From contig JAHBVJ010000001.1 in the NCBI GenBank assembly GCA_019637615.1, positions 1 through 64,000 of the forward strand: 64,000 nucleotides of DNA, given 5' to 3'. Below the pieces are notes generated by a model. That model saw only the letters and a program-made list of their open reading frames with translations, was not told the DNA's origin and searched no databases. The translations under genes and the position numbers were made by a program. Shown in pieces: positions 35,770 to 45,456 of this stretch. Each line of letters opens with the position of its first letter. Within the stretch, counting starts at the first letter, position 1. This stretch comes from Anaerolineae bacterium (GTDB lineage Bacteria; Chloroflexota; Anaerolineae; Aggregatilineales; UBA2796).

Positions 35770-37242
35770 CTACCGACTCAACAGCGGCCCAATCGGATTC
35801 ACGATGTCGTTGACAACCACGAGTGCGACAAGCCCCAGTAGAAGCACCAGCCCGATGGTATGTACCAAGCCTTCGTGCTCAGGGTTCATTGGCTTGCCAC
35901 GCACGAGTTCGATGATCACGAACAGGATGCGCCCACCATCCAAGCCCGGAATGGGCAGCAGGTTGGTGAAGCCGAGCGCAATGCTGATTGTCGCAATAAA
36001 TTGTAGGATGCGGTAAGGCGTCGGATCGGTCGAGCCGACTTGCAGCACTTCGCTGCTGATCTGCGCAATGCCGACAGGGCTGATCAGCCGCCCTTGATCC
36101 GCGCTAATTTCGCGACGCAGCAGACGGATGGGCGTTTCGACCAAGGACGTGAACATAGTCACTGTCTGGTTGGTGGCTTGCGAGATGGCGTCACCAAGCG
36201 ATTCGCGCACGACGGGACCAAGATTGCCGACCGCCAACGCGAAGCCGTAAGCGTCGTTATAGGCCAACTGCGCGATCTGCACACCGAGCTTGCCCTGACC
36301 GGAAGGCGGATTTTCGCGCGGGATAATATCAACCGTCATTTCCTTGAGGTCGCGCGTGATGGTCAGCTTGACCGTCTTACCCGCCTGCGAGTCGATGTAC
36401 TTCTTGAAATCGTCGGTGGTGGCGGCTGGCTGACCATCCGCTGACCAGATCACGTCGCCTTCTTTGAGCACGGCAGCAGCGGGCGAATCGGGCGAAGTTG
36501 CCAAGACATAGATGCCCTGACCGCACGGAGCAGAGGTCAGCACACCATCCTCGTCGTAAGTGCGAACGCAGGCGGGCGTGGACTGCGGGATGCTGACATC
36601 GAAGGTTTCGTTGCCGCGCTTAATGGTCAAGGTCGTCGCTGGTGCTTGACGGTTCACCACAGCAAACTCACGTTTAGCCTCGTCCAAGGTGCTGATCGAT
36701 TTTCCATTCACGGCGAGGATGACATCGTTTTCTTTCAGATCCGCCGTCGTGGCTGGCGAGTTCGGGATGTTCGAAACGATGACCAGTGCTGGCCCCGGCT
36801 GCCCGATCATGGCGCTAACGGCAAGAATGATGAACGCCGCGACGAAGTTGAAGATTGCGCCTGCGGACATGAACCACATACGCTGCCACGGGCCAGCTTC
36901 CATCAGGCTTTTGGTTTTGCCTACCTTTTTGCCGAGCGCCGCCATTTCTTCTTGATATTTCTCGAACATCTGGCGGTCTTTTTCGGTGGCAGCTTCGCCT
37001 ACAGGCTTGACAAAATCTTCGCCCAAGGGACGGACGAACCCGCCGATGGGAATCCAGTTTAGCGTGAATTCAGTCCCTTTTTGCTCAAACAACTTCAGGG
37101 CGCGCGGCGGGAAGCCCAAGCCGAACTCCAAGACCGTGACGCCGATCATGCGGGCAGCTACGAAGTGCCCCAGTTCGTGGATGAGGACTAACGGCCCCAA
37201 TACCACAATAAAAGCGATGACTGCCTGTAGGAATCCATCCAT
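35770..37242 (-). CDS. rseP: RseP-type site-2 zinc metalloprotease with two PDZ domains
   Basis: The catalytic HELGH lies in the first membrane helix (LIHELGHFVAARMIGV) and the second metal motif is NLLPIPGLDGGRIL near the C-terminus, as in M50B proteases. Two PDZ domains lie between (about 150-230 and 235-310). At 490 residues it is slightly longer than RseP, with an extra cytoplasmic stretch (EKYQEEMAALGKKVGKTKS). It performs intramembrane cleavage of anti-sigma factors or signal-peptide remnants. No anti-sigma gene is visible here. Confidence 0.9.
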   Translation of the reverse strand: MDGFLQAVIAFIVVLGPLVLIHELGHFVAARMIGVTVLEFGLGFPPRALKLFEQKGTEFTLNWIPIGGFVRPLGEDFVKPVGEAATEKDRQMFEKYQEEMAALGKKVGKTKSLMEAGPWQRMWFMSAGAIFNFVAAFIILAVSAMIGQPGPALVIVSNIPNSPATTADLKENDVILAVNGKSISTLDEAKREFAVVNRQAPATTLTIKRGNETFDVSIPQSTPACVRTYDEDGVLTSAPCGQGIYVLATSPDSPAAAVLKEGDVIWSADGQPAATTDDFKKYIDSQAGKTVKLTITRDLKEMTVDIIPRENPPSGQGKLGVQIAQLAYNDAYGFALAVGNLGPVVRESLGDAISQATNQTVTMFTSLVETPIRLLRREISADQGRLISPVGIAQISSEVLQVGSTDPTPYRILQFIATISIALGFTNLLPIPGLDGGRILFVIIELVRGKPMNPEHEGLVHTIGLVLLLGLVALVVVNDIVNPIGPLLSR

Positions 37243-37519
37243 TGATATCCTCGATGAAGGTGTATTTACGGGAGCAAGTTTGGAGACAGCGCTAACATTA
37301 ATTGAGGCGTCCGATGACGCCTTCCGTGTTTCTGAACTGCTCAGAATTGCCCATTGGTTATCGTGACATTTGAAATGAATTATACAGAACTAAGGATCGA
37401 GGATCAATAACCCTAATCCTGCTACTCAGCGTTTATTTATGTAGCGATTGCAAAATGCTGAGTTAGCACATTCAGTTAGAGGGGAAAAAGACCCGAAATC
37501 TTACCGACATGATGGGTCA

Positions 37520-38650
37520 TCAATGCATGAATTGGACGACATAGGCAGCGATGGCGGTTTTGCCCGCGCCGCTGAGATGGACGCCATCGCCCGTCGCTAA
37601 GGCTCCCCCGTTGTTGAAAAAGGCGTGCATGAAGTTTTCTTCTTCTGCTGAGAGCGGCGAAGCTAAGGCGGCGGTCAGGTCTTGCCACGTGACATTGCCC
37701 GCGAGATAGGAGACACCCGCCACCGCCGCGCTGGTATCGATGCAGACGACGTTGGGATGGGCAAGGCCGCCACCACTGCACGCAGCAGCGATCTGCGCGT
37801 TGAACGCGCCGACAGCTTCGGGCGTGAAACCAGAGGCGAAACTGCGGGCGGCGTAGGGCTGCGGCGCACCTTGATAGAAGTTCAGTACGAGAATCTTGGT
37901 GGTAGGATTCTGGGCGAGGATTTCTTGCACCAAGCGGCTAAGAGCTGCGGCGTGCTGCGGCGCAGACTCGCCGGGGGGATGCCACGAGGTGAGGTCGTTT
38001 ACCCACGGCATGACCACAACATAGGGGCAGTGATCTTGCAGCAGCATGGCGTATTCGAGCGTCCCAAAGTAGGAAGGATGGTTAGCGGAACTGATGCCGA
38101 CGGCGGGCACGCTACGATTGTAGACGGGTACTTGCAACCCGCGCTGCTGGAACTGCGCCGCGATGAAGGTGCTGACAGGCGTGAGATGGGCGTTAACGTA
38201 ACCGACGCCCGCTAATTCGTAGACGACATCGCCATAAGCTGCCGAGTCACCCGCCACCGAGACGCAGGCTGGTGCAAGCACGGGCACAGCCGTGGGCGGC
38301 AGTGGCGACGGCGTGAAGGTCGCTGTGTAGTTGGGCGTCAGCGTCGGAAACTGGGTCGCGCTTGGCGTGAAGGTCGCCGTGTAGTTAGGTGTTAGCGTCG
38401 GGAACTGCGTCGCGCTCGGTGTCAGTGTGGGCGGTTTGAGCGTCACGGTCGGGATGATCGTGCGCGGGATGGGCGTCGGGAACAGCGTTGGCAAGTTGGC
38501 TTGCTGCTGCATAGCCTGCCAGAGCACAGGCCGCGCAATGATAAGCGCCGTGAAGACGACGATGAGGGCCGCTAGCATCAGTAACGCTACCAGCACCACA
38601 CGCCGTAAATTTATCCCTACCGAAGTCGAGTCGCTGTTAATGGTCGTCAC
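37520..38650 (-). CDS. Membrane-anchored SGNH/GDSL-type hydrolase
   Basis: One N-terminal membrane helix (about 15-38) is followed by a Thr/Pro-rich stalk with a perfect 18-residue duplication (SATQFPTLTPNYTATFTP twice). The SGNH domain then has Ser in VAGDSAAYGD, the Asn/Gly blocks and a C-terminal DGVHLSGAGK (DxxH catalytic pair). It is an outward-facing esterase or deacetylase, possibly acting on cell-surface glycans. The methyltransferase gene is just upstream. Confidence 0.8.
   Translation of the reverse strand: MTTINSDSTSVGINLRRVVLVALLMLAALIVVFTALIIARPVLWQAMQQQANLPTLFPTPIPRTIIPTVTLKPPTLTPSATQFPTLTPNYTATFTPSATQFPTLTPNYTATFTPSPLPPTAVPVLAPACVSVAGDSAAYGDVVYELAGVGYVNAHLTPVSTFIAAQFQQRGLQVPVYNRSVPAVGISSANHPSYFGTLEYAMLLQDHCPYVVVMPWVNDLTSWHPPGESAPQHAAALSRLVQEILAQNPTTKILVLNFYQGAPQPYAARSFASGFTPEAVGAFNAQIAAACSGGGLAHPNVVCIDTSAAVAGVSYLAGNVTWQDLTAALASPLSAEEENFMHAFFNNGGALATGDGVHLSGAGKTAIAAYVVQFMH
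38310..38417. repeat. Two 54-bp tandem repeats coding for the Thr/Pro stalk
   Basis: Copies at 38310-38363 and 38364-38417 differ at a few positions, mostly silent. They encode the duplicated 18-residue stalk unit of the SGNH hydrolase. A recent duplication is likely and length variation between strains can be expected. Confidence 0.85.
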
Positions 38651-38653
38651 AAT

Positions 38654-39559
38654 CTACTGGATCGGTTCCTTGAAATCATAAATGCCATCCCGGATCGCCC
38701 AACGCGGGTTGCCGACTGTGCTCACCATTGTATCGCCTTCGCGGTGGAGCGCCGCCCCCGTGATCGGACACTTGAACATGGCGTCTTGTGACACGACAGG
38801 GGGTCTATCGCCCGGAATGCGATTTTGCGTGAAGATGCTCGGTGAAGCTGGCACCATCCGCCCAACAAATTGCAAGACGCGATCCAAGCCCACCATCAAG
38901 GGTAGGGGCAACACTCGCTTGAACAAACCCAACCGCAGCCACGAGATCGGAATCTGGCGGATGGTGGTGAAGCCAGCTTCCTTCAAGGCCGTATAAATAT
39001 ACTGTGGATGGAAGTCGAAGTTGAGTTTGACGAATTCCACTGGCGCGAGATCGTAAGGATTCCAGTCTTGCTGTTTCAGCAGATAGCGCAGGATGGCTTT
39101 GAGATTGCGCTTGTTGGCGAATTCCAGCACGAAGGTTGATCCGGGCGTCAGGCAGGCATGAATTTGCTTGAGCGCGGCGGGCGCATCCGCGAGGTGATGG
39201 ATGACGCGGCACATCATCCCGACATCGAAGGTGTTGGCGGCGAAGGGCAATTTGTAGAGATCGGCAGCGACATAGATGAAGCGCTGCGCGTTGGGCTGCT
39301 TGGCAAGATATTGTTTGGCATCTTGCAACATGGTCGCAGAATAGTCCATGACGACGATCTCATCGTAGCGGGCGGCTTCGTTGATCAGCCGACCGAAGCC
39401 CGCGCCAAAATCGATGTAGCGGCGACCTTCGGCGGGCAGCAGTTCCCGCAGGGCGATGCGCTCAACGGCGTCTTCATATTCGCGGCCTTTGCCTTCCCAA
39501 AAATCAACGCGATAAGTGGAACCCGTGTAATCACAGACTTCGGGTGTGGTTGTCTTCAA
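38654..39559 (-). CDS. Class I SAM-dependent methyltransferase
   Basis: Motif I is YIDFGAGFGRLINEA (residues about 48-62), motif II VVMDYSATML, and a post-motif III FVLEFANKRN. The C-terminal segment (MFKCPITGAALHREGD... ) looks like a Trm112/zinc-ribbon-type tail reduced to one Cys. Such methyltransferases often act on lipids, quinones or glycans. The substrate cannot be inferred. It stops 4 bases from the SGNH gene start, so the two are probably co-transcribed. Confidence 0.85.
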   Translation of the reverse strand: MKTTTPEVCDYTGSTYRVDFWEGKGREYEDAVERIALRELLPAEGRRYIDFGAGFGRLINEAARYDEIVVMDYSATMLQDAKQYLAKQPNAQRFIYVAADLYKLPFAANTFDVGMMCRVIHHLADAPAALKQIHACLTPGSTFVLEFANKRNLKAILRYLLKQQDWNPYDLAPVEFVKLNFDFHPQYIYTALKEAGFTTIRQIPISWLRLGLFKRVLPLPLMVGLDRVLQFVGRMVPASPSIFTQNRIPGDRPPVVSQDAMFKCPITGAALHREGDTMVSTVGNPRWAIRDGIYDFKEPIQ

Positions 39560-39578
39560 GCGTAACCCCCAAGGGATA

Positions 39579-39608
39579 GTGCTACGTGCTGAGTGCTACG
39601 TGCTAAGT
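39579..39608. repeat. Tandem heptamer GTGCTAC/GTGCTGA, four units
   Basis: Four heptamers lie 20 bases upstream of the methyltransferase start codon, in the same position relative to a start as the units at 18312 and 47206. Confidence 0.75.
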
Positions 39609-39647
39609 TCATGTGCCGTGCTGTTCCCTCCAGTTCCTCCAGAGAAT

Positions 39648-39735
39648 TCCCGACAATGATGGTGTTTAAGAAATTAGTCAGGCAATCGATCCCCGACAAT
39701 GAATTGTCGGGCTTACCCTACGAAGTCCCTTCGGG
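39648..39735. repeat. Modular dispersed repeat, modules A and B
   Basis: This copy is almost identical to that at 21058-21150, including the CCCGACAATGAATTGTCGGG hairpin and the CGAAGTCCCTTCGGGACT hairpin. The 379 bases between the methyltransferase and homoserine kinase genes hold only repeats. Confidence 0.85.
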
Positions 39736-39825
39736 ACTCAGGAACGCCGAGGGGTAAATCCCGTCGGCTACAAACCCACCGAGCATCACCATCTAACTTT
39801 ATTTCCCATAGATCACCTGTCATCA

Positions 39826-39888
39826 TCGGCAACGCCGCCCGACGTTGAAACGTCGGCCTTACCTTACAAAGTCCTTTCGGGACTCGCC
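39826..39888. repeat. Modular dispersed repeat, module B
   Basis: CCCGACGTTGAAACGTCGG followed by CCTTACCTTACAAAGTCCTT and CGGGACTCG forms a second module B copy 90 bases after the first. Confidence 0.8.
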
Positions 39889-39938
39889 CTTTCAGAGGTC
39901 GCGTTCGGTAGCATTTACCGGACATTCTCATGAATTGT

Positions 39939-40880
39939 TCATTCGATGATTTTGACACGGCAACCCTGACTAGCGGGACGGGTAACACGCGTTTGACAGG
40001 CTAACCCCAAACGCGCATAGACCAGTTCCATGCCATCCGTGACGCGCCGCGCGATGGATTCGGAATCGCAGATGGCGCACAGGGTTGGCCCCGCGCCGCT
40101 GATGGTCGTCCCGAACGCGCCACGCTCCCGCGCCGCCGCCCGCACCTCGTGCAACCCCGGCATGAGATGTTGACGGGCTGGCTCAATGATACCATCGGCT
40201 TCGACCGCTTTCCCAAGCGCCTCGATATCGTTGCGATAGAGCGCGGAAATGAGGCGGGCGACACTAGCGGTTTGTTTGACCATGTCACGCATTGGAATTT
40301 GCTGCGGCAGCACGGCACGCGCCTCGGCGGTGGGCACGGCGACATTGGGCGTGACCAAGGCCAGCACCAAGCCAAGCGGGACGGGCAGCGGTTCGAGCAA
40401 TTCGGGCGTCAGGCCACCGACGAAGATGATGCCACCGAGCAGGGCGGGCGCGACATTATCGGCGTGGCGACCACTGACCGCTGCTTCGCCTTCTAGCGCG
40501 GCATCCAGCAGTTGGGGACGACGGAGCGGGTCGCCAAAGAGGGCATTGACGGCAACCGCGCCACCCGCCGCACTCGCCGCGCTGCTGCCCAGACCACTCG
40601 CCAGCGGTAAGCCTTTGTGGATGGTCATCCTGATGCCCTGATCTGTGATGCCTAGCTGCTTGAGCGCATAGGCCGCCGAAATCCCCGCCGTATTTTTGGC
40701 AGGATCGAGCGATAGACGCCCCTCGTCACCCGTGATGCCGTCGATGATGACGCCGGGAGAGTCGGTTTTTTCCGCGCAGATGGTATCGAAGGGTTCTTCC
40801 AGCGCCATACCAAGGATGTCGAAACCGGGGCCAAGATTGGCAGTGGTGGCGGGCGCGTAAATTTCAACGAGACGTGGCAT
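39939..40880 (-). CDS. thrB: Homoserine kinase
   Basis: The 313-residue GHMP kinase begins with YAPATTANLGPGFDILGMAL and has the ATP loop PLASGLGSSAASAAGG and the C-terminal FGTTISGAGPTLCAIC. All three motifs match ThrB, which phosphorylates homoserine for threonine synthesis. It lies 4 bases after the Cys/Met PLP enzyme gene in the same direction, so homoserine would be split between threonine and methionine branches from one operon. Confidence 0.94.
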   Translation of the reverse strand: MPRLVEIYAPATTANLGPGFDILGMALEEPFDTICAEKTDSPGVIIDGITGDEGRLSLDPAKNTAGISAAYALKQLGITDQGIRMTIHKGLPLASGLGSSAASAAGGAVAVNALFGDPLRRPQLLDAALEGEAAVSGRHADNVAPALLGGIIFVGGLTPELLEPLPVPLGLVLALVTPNVAVPTAEARAVLPQQIPMRDMVKQTASVARLISALYRNDIEALGKAVEADGIIEPARQHLMPGLHEVRAAARERGAFGTTISGAGPTLCAICDSESIARRVTDGMELVYARLGLACQTRVTRPASQGCRVKIIE

Positions 40881-40884
40881 CGAT

Positions 40885-42144
40885 TCACCCCAATACTTTG
40901 AGCGCTTGATCTAGATCCGCGATGAGATCGTCCGCATCTTCGACGCCGACGGCGTAGCGCACAAGATTGCCCGTGATCCCGAAAGCCAGCCGTTCTTCCG
41001 GCGTCTTTTCAAAGTAAGACATCAGCGCAGGCTGCTCGATCAGGCTATCGACACCACCCAAGCTCGGCGCGATGTAGGGAAGTTCGAGCGCATCGATGAA
41101 TTTGCTGGTTTCTTCCAGCGTGCCGCGTACCTGAAAGCTGACCACGCCACCGAAGCCAGTCATCTGCTTTTTGGCGATCTCGTGATCGGGGTGCGACGGC
41201 AAACCGGGATAGAAAACGCGCTCGATCTTGGGATGCGCTTCGAGAAATTCTGCCATCCGCATGGAGGTTTCGTTGGACTGCTTGACGCGCAAGCCGAGAG
41301 TCTTTAGGCCGCGCTCCAAGAGATAGGCATTTTGGGGATCGACAATCCCGCCGAGGATGCCGCGCGCATCCCGCAGCGCCGCAATGCGCTCTTTGCGCCC
41401 GACGACGACGCCCGCCAGCAAGTCATGATGCCCGCCGAGGTATTTGGTGGCGCTGTGCGTGACGTAATCGATGCCGTAATCCAAGGGACGCTGGTTGATG
41501 GGCGTGCCGAAGGTACTGTCGATGATGGTCTGGATGCGGTGCTTCTTGGCGAGGCCGGCAAGACGTTCCAAATCTACGCAGCGCAGGTAGGGATTGGTGG
41601 GACTTTCGGACATGATGAAGCGCGTCCGCTTGGGCTGGATGGCGTTTTCAAGCGCTTCGTAATCGCCCGTTTGGACGATGGTGGTTTCGATGCCGAGACG
41701 CGTCAAAAAGGTCATGCAAAACTGCATGGTACGACGGTAGCAATCACCCGTCATGACGAGATGGGCACCAGTGGGCAAACTCGCCAGCAGCAGCGAGGTG
41801 GTCGCCGCCATGCCGGAGGAGAACAACACCGCATCCGCCGCGTTTTCCAATGCCGCGACTTTGGTTTCGACGGCTTGCACGGTGGGGTTGCCGTAGCGTC
41901 CGTATTCTTCGCGCCCGACGATGCCATCACCCCACGTTCTGGCGTGCTGGAAGTTGATCAGATCGGCGGTATCGGCAAAGGCGTAGGTCGCCGTCTGGAT
42001 GATCGGCATGGGAATCGATTGATGGGCACGCGGGCGATCATCTCCACCATGTACCGACAGGGTATTTTTGCCGACGCTGGCAGTTGGTTCGGCTTGCTCG
42101 ACTGGCTCAGATGCGCGCTTGTCTTCGGCGGGTGTTGCGGTCAC
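40885..42144 (-). CDS. Cystathionine gamma-synthase/lyase-type PLP enzyme
   Basis: GTG at 42144 is preferred because AAAGAAAGG precedes it. An in-frame TTG at 42192 is possible but has no ribosome site. After a 35-residue polar lead, the PLP fold starts TLSVHGGDDRPRAH. The cofactor Lys is in THSATKYLGGHHD, with SGMAATTSLLLASL and the C-terminal GVEDADDLIADLDQAL. The family includes cystathionine gamma-synthase, gamma-lyase and O-acetylhomoserine sulfhydrylase, and sequence alone does not choose. Linkage to thrB favours a synthetic role from an activated homoserine. No S-box riboswitch was found upstream. Confidence 0.87.
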   Translation of the reverse strand: MTATPAEDKRASEPVEQAEPTASVGKNTLSVHGGDDRPRAHQSIPMPIIQTATYAFADTADLINFQHARTWGDGIVGREEYGRYGNPTVQAVETKVAALENAADAVLFSSGMAATTSLLLASLPTGAHLVMTGDCYRRTMQFCMTFLTRLGIETTIVQTGDYEALENAIQPKRTRFIMSESPTNPYLRCVDLERLAGLAKKHRIQTIIDSTFGTPINQRPLDYGIDYVTHSATKYLGGHHDLLAGVVVGRKERIAALRDARGILGGIVDPQNAYLLERGLKTLGLRVKQSNETSMRMAEFLEAHPKIERVFYPGLPSHPDHEIAKKQMTGFGGVVSFQVRGTLEETSKFIDALELPYIAPSLGGVDSLIEQPALMSYFEKTPEERLAFGITGNLVRYAVGVEDADDLIADLDQALKVLG

Positions 42145-42192
42145 GGATGGACGCCTTTCTTTCCTGAATCGCGTTATCAATGTAGTTGGCAA

Positions 42193-42468
42193 ATTTCATG
42201 GGGGGACATTTTGGCGGAATTTGGCCTGACTGTCAAAGGTTGCCTCTCCGCAAGGGTGTCTGGTAAGCAAACTTGACAATTAATCATATGAAATTGTTAG
42301 CGACAGTTAATGGCAACGCATCCTGTAGCAAGCTACTATACAGAAAGTGCGCATTGGTGAAGCTGACGTTGATTAGTTTTTGATTATATATGAACAAGGC
42401 TCAATCCATTTTTTGAAGATGCACGTATTACTTAGTGGGCGGGTCGGGCGAGGTTAAAATCCGAGTGT
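42193..42468. other. Divergent intergenic region without a gene
   Basis: This AT-richer stretch separates the PLP-enzyme and tyrosine phosphatase genes. It probably holds the promoter of the former: TTGACAATTAATCATATGAA around 42275 reads like promoter DNA on the plus strand. I see no coding region, RNA gene or strong hairpin in it. Confidence 0.4.
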
Positions 42469-42561
42469 CGCCCGCCGATGATGAAGTTGAAGAAATTAAC
42501 CCGACAATCGCACCCCGACAATTGATTGTCGGGCTTACCCTACGAAGTCCTGCGGGACTCA
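42469..42561. repeat. Modular dispersed repeat, variant modules A and B
   Basis: GAAGAAATTAACCCGACAATCG is a worn module A, followed by CCCGACAATTGATTGTCGGG and TACGAAGTCCTGCGGGACT. Confidence 0.75.
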
Positions 42562-42677
42562 CGCGGTTTCTTGAGGATTCAGGTAGAGGTTGAGGCGTGG
42601 ATATAGTCGAGACGCAAAGCACTGAACAACGAAGTCAGGAACTTTATCGCAGTTTGAACGGGAGAGAGTAGGAAATC

Positions 42678-43778
42678 ATGGCGGCACTGGTCAATTTCTC
42701 CACCATTTTGAAAGTATTCTTTTCCCGCCGCGCGCGGATCGAAGCGCCTGATCCGCTGTCGCTGGTGATCCAGCCGACGGTTGACCTCAAGGTGACGCGG
42801 TACCCGAACGATGACTTGCATCTGACGTGGACGTTTCCGGCGGAACAGGTAGAGGTTTTCGCCAGCGCAACGCCGGATGCGATGGGAACACTGCAAGGTA
42901 CGGTCACGAGCGCGAAAGAGTTCACCGTCACGGGATTGGATCGCCCTGTACGTTACTATTTTACGCTCAAGATCACGCACGCGGGGCAGACTTCCGAACG
43001 CAAAGTTGCCGAGCGCATCTTGCCGCTGGAGAACGGATCGAATTTCCGCGACATTGGTGGCTATCCGACGGCGGAAGGGAACCATACGCGGTGGGGGCGC
43101 ATCTTCCGCACGGGCAGTTTTTCCGGCTTCAGCGAGTTCGACAAGCAGTATTTGACGCAATTGGGTTTGAAATTGGTGTGCGATCTGCGGACGGACAGCG
43201 AGGTAGAGCATTCGCCCGACGAACTGCCAGAACCGAATGTAACGTACTGGCGGCAGGCGTTGTTCACGCAGCGAGAGTCGCAGGATGGCGTGCGGCGGTT
43301 CCTGTTGAGCGTGAACGATGTACAGAAGATCAACAACGCGCTGTTGCAGTCGTACACGCTGGATATGCTTGACCGCAAGGGGGCGATGTTCGGCGCGATT
43401 TTGCAGCGGTGCGCGGATGAGAGTCAACTGCCGATGGCGATCCACTGCACGGCGGGGAAGGATCGGACGGGCGTGACGATTGCGCTGCTGTTCGCGGCGC
43501 TCGGTGTGCCTGACGACATCATCGTGGCGGATTATTCGCTGACCAATTTCTATCACGGCGTGATTCGTTCGGCGCTCAAACGGAATTCGCGCGGGCTGCG
43601 CATTTTGCGGCTGACGCAAGATGATTTGATGCCGCTGCTGCTGGCGCACCCTGATACGATGCGCGGGACGCTGGTGCATCTGCGCGAGAGCTATGGTTCA
43701 TACGAGAATTATCTGGCGCAGCAAGCGGGAATCGATGCCGAGACGATTGCGCGACTCCGAAATTTGCTGCTTGAGTGA
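42678..43778 (+). CDS. Tyrosine phosphatase (CX5R type) with N-terminal fibronectin-like domain
   Basis: The ATG follows GAGAGAGTAGGAAATC. Residues 35-115 resemble a fibronectin type III-like beta sandwich. NFRDIGGYPTAEG then opens a Y_phosphatase3-type domain, and the active site is HCTAGKDRTGVTIA (C-x5-R). These phosphatases act on phosphotyrosine, phosphoserine or phosphoinositides. No kinase is nearby. There is no signal peptide, so it acts in the cytoplasm. Confidence 0.87.
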   Translation: MAALVNFSTILKVFFSRRARIEAPDPLSLVIQPTVDLKVTRYPNDDLHLTWTFPAEQVEVFASATPDAMGTLQGTVTSAKEFTVTGLDRPVRYYFTLKITHAGQTSERKVAERILPLENGSNFRDIGGYPTAEGNHTRWGRIFRTGSFSGFSEFDKQYLTQLGLKLVCDLRTDSEVEHSPDELPEPNVTYWRQALFTQRESQDGVRRFLLSVNDVQKINNALLQSYTLDMLDRKGAMFGAILQRCADESQLPMAIHCTAGKDRTGVTIALLFAALGVPDDIIVADYSLTNFYHGVIRSALKRNSRGLRILRLTQDDLMPLLLAHPDTMRGTLVHLRESYGSYENYLAQQAGIDAETIARLRNLLLE

Positions 43779-43939
43779 GCAGATTCGTGATCCCGAATGC
43801 GTTTGTGATGGGCGGCTGTGCGTGGTCGCGGCTGCCCTGCCGAGTCACGCCGAGAACTCCGCCGCATCCTCAGTGTTGTGATGTACAACAGAAATTTCCA
43901 TCGACGCCATGTATTGTATCGAGGTAAGGGATTGAGCAG

Positions 43940-45346
43940 ATGTTACTGAAGTATTTCTACGATAAGCGGTTGGCACAGGCATCGTATTTGATCGGCTGTT
44001 CCGAGACGGGACAGGCGATGATCGTTGACCCGATCCGCACGATTGCGCCGTACCTAAAAGCGTCGGCTGAACACGGACTGCGGATCACGCATATCACCGA
44101 GACGCATATTCATGCCGATTTCACCAGCGGTACACGCGAATTGGCGACGGCGACGGGCGGCACTATGTACCTGAGCGATATGGGCGACGCCGACTGGAAA
44201 TATCAGTTCGCAAAGGAAGACGGGGCGACACTGGTGCGCGATGGCGATCAGTGGATGGTCGGGAACATCAAGGTCGAGGTGATGCATACACCGGGACATA
44301 CGCCGGAACACATCTGCTTCGTGATCACGGATACGGCGGGCGCGGATCGTCCGATGGGCATTTTCACGGGCGATTTCATCTTCGTGGGCGATGTCGGACG
44401 GCCTGACCTGCTGGAGATGGCGGCGGGATTCGTCGGGACGAAGGAGATCGGGGCGCGGCAGCAGTTCCACAGCGTGCAGCGGGCGAAGAAGCTGCCAGAT
44501 TACCTGCAATTGTGGCCCGGTCACGGGGCGGGCAGCGCGTGCGGGAAGGCGTTGGGCGCGATCCCTTCGACCACACTCGGTTACGAGAAGCTGTTCAATC
44601 CGGCGTTCCAGATCGAGGAGGAGGATGCGTTCGTGGATTGGCTGCTGGCGGATCAGCCGGAGGCACCGCGCTATTTCGCGCAGATGAAGAAGGTCAACAA
44701 ACAAGGCCCGACGCTGTTAAAGGATGTGCCAGCGCCGATGCGGTTGGAGCAGGCGGATTTGCAACGGGCGCTGGTGACGGGCGAGTTGGTGATCGATGCG
44801 CGGCGGGAGAAGGCGTTCATCAAGGCACATGTGGCGGGGACGATCAGCATTCCGGCAACGAGCAATAGTTTTTCGACTTACGTCGGCTGGTTCGTGGATT
44901 ACAACGCGCCGCTATACCTGATCGTGGAGGCGGAGGCGTCGGTCGCGTCGATGGTGGAAGCACTGCGGGATATTGGCGTCGATCACGTGGCGGGGTATGC
45001 AACCGTGGATGATTTGCAGGACGTGCTTACAGATCATGTGCCCACGATGAAGGCCGAGGAATTGGCGCAACGCATGAAGACGGAGCCGATCACGATCATC
45101 GATGTGCGCAGCGCGTCCGAATTCAAGTCGATGCACCTCCCCGGCGCGGTGAATATCCCGTTCGGGCTGCTGCCGCAGCGATTGGGGCAACTGCCGAAAA
45201 CGGGGCCGCTGGTACTGCACTGCGCCAGCGGCTACCGTTCGTTGTTGGCGACGAGTTGGCTGCGCAAGCACGGGTTCACCAACGTGATCGATCTGAACGA
45301 TAAAGAGGCAAACTGGTCGAAGCTGGTGGTGGCGGAGATGTCGTGA
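43940..45346 (+). CDS. MBL-fold persulfide dioxygenase-like protein with two rhodanese domains
   Basis: Residues 1-245 are a metallo-beta-lactamase fold of the ETHE1/persulfide dioxygenase type: ETHIHADFTSG (HxHxD with Phe in place of the second-site His, as usual for the mononuclear iron branch), HTPGHTPEH and FTGDFIFVGDVGRPDL. Residues 265-355 are a rhodanese-like domain without catalytic Cys. Residues 370-468 are a rhodanese with Cys in HCASGYRS. Sulfane-sulfur transfer and persulfide oxidation are expected. Confidence 0.88.
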   Translation: MLLKYFYDKRLAQASYLIGCSETGQAMIVDPIRTIAPYLKASAEHGLRITHITETHIHADFTSGTRELATATGGTMYLSDMGDADWKYQFAKEDGATLVRDGDQWMVGNIKVEVMHTPGHTPEHICFVITDTAGADRPMGIFTGDFIFVGDVGRPDLLEMAAGFVGTKEIGARQQFHSVQRAKKLPDYLQLWPGHGAGSACGKALGAIPSTTLGYEKLFNPAFQIEEEDAFVDWLLADQPEAPRYFAQMKKVNKQGPTLLKDVPAPMRLEQADLQRALVTGELVIDARREKAFIKAHVAGTISIPATSNSFSTYVGWFVDYNAPLYLIVEAEASVASMVEALRDIGVDHVAGYATVDDLQDVLTDHVPTMKAEELAQRMKTEPITIIDVRSASEFKSMHLPGAVNIPFGLLPQRLGQLPKTGPLVLHCASGYRSLLATSWLRKHGFTNVIDLNDKEANWSKLVVAEMS

Positions 45347-45361
45347 GATTAGCTCCTTCTT

Positions 45362-45442
45362 ACAGCCCGCCAATAAATCAGACGGGCTGAGATCAGGGTG
45401 GCGATGCGGAGAGCATTTGACACCCTGTTGATGAATGAGACG
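45362..45442. repeat. ACAGCCCGCC...GGGCTGAGATCAGGGTGGC repeat
   Basis: ACAGCCCGCC with GGGCTGAGATCAGGGTGGCG and a trailing ACACCCTGTTGATGA lies in the 110-base gap between convergent genes. The same unit is at 48659-48703, where the trailing half (49012) is displaced by about 300 bases of other repeats. Confidence 0.65.
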
Positions 45443-45456
45443 AATTCGTGCCTAGC

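Noticed and set aside
42193..42300. Possible SAM (S-box) riboswitch upstream of the Cys/Met PLP enzyme
   Set aside because: On the minus strand I found no GATGAAACC...GGCAACC core or adjoining terminator. Only fragments such as GGCAACC-like words occur.
42579..43679. 366-codon open frame antisense to the tyrosine phosphatase
   Set aside because: It is rich in Arg, His and Gln without any domain pattern, while the plus-strand frame has a clear HCxxGxxR site and a good ribosome site. It is a shadow of GC-skewed codon use.
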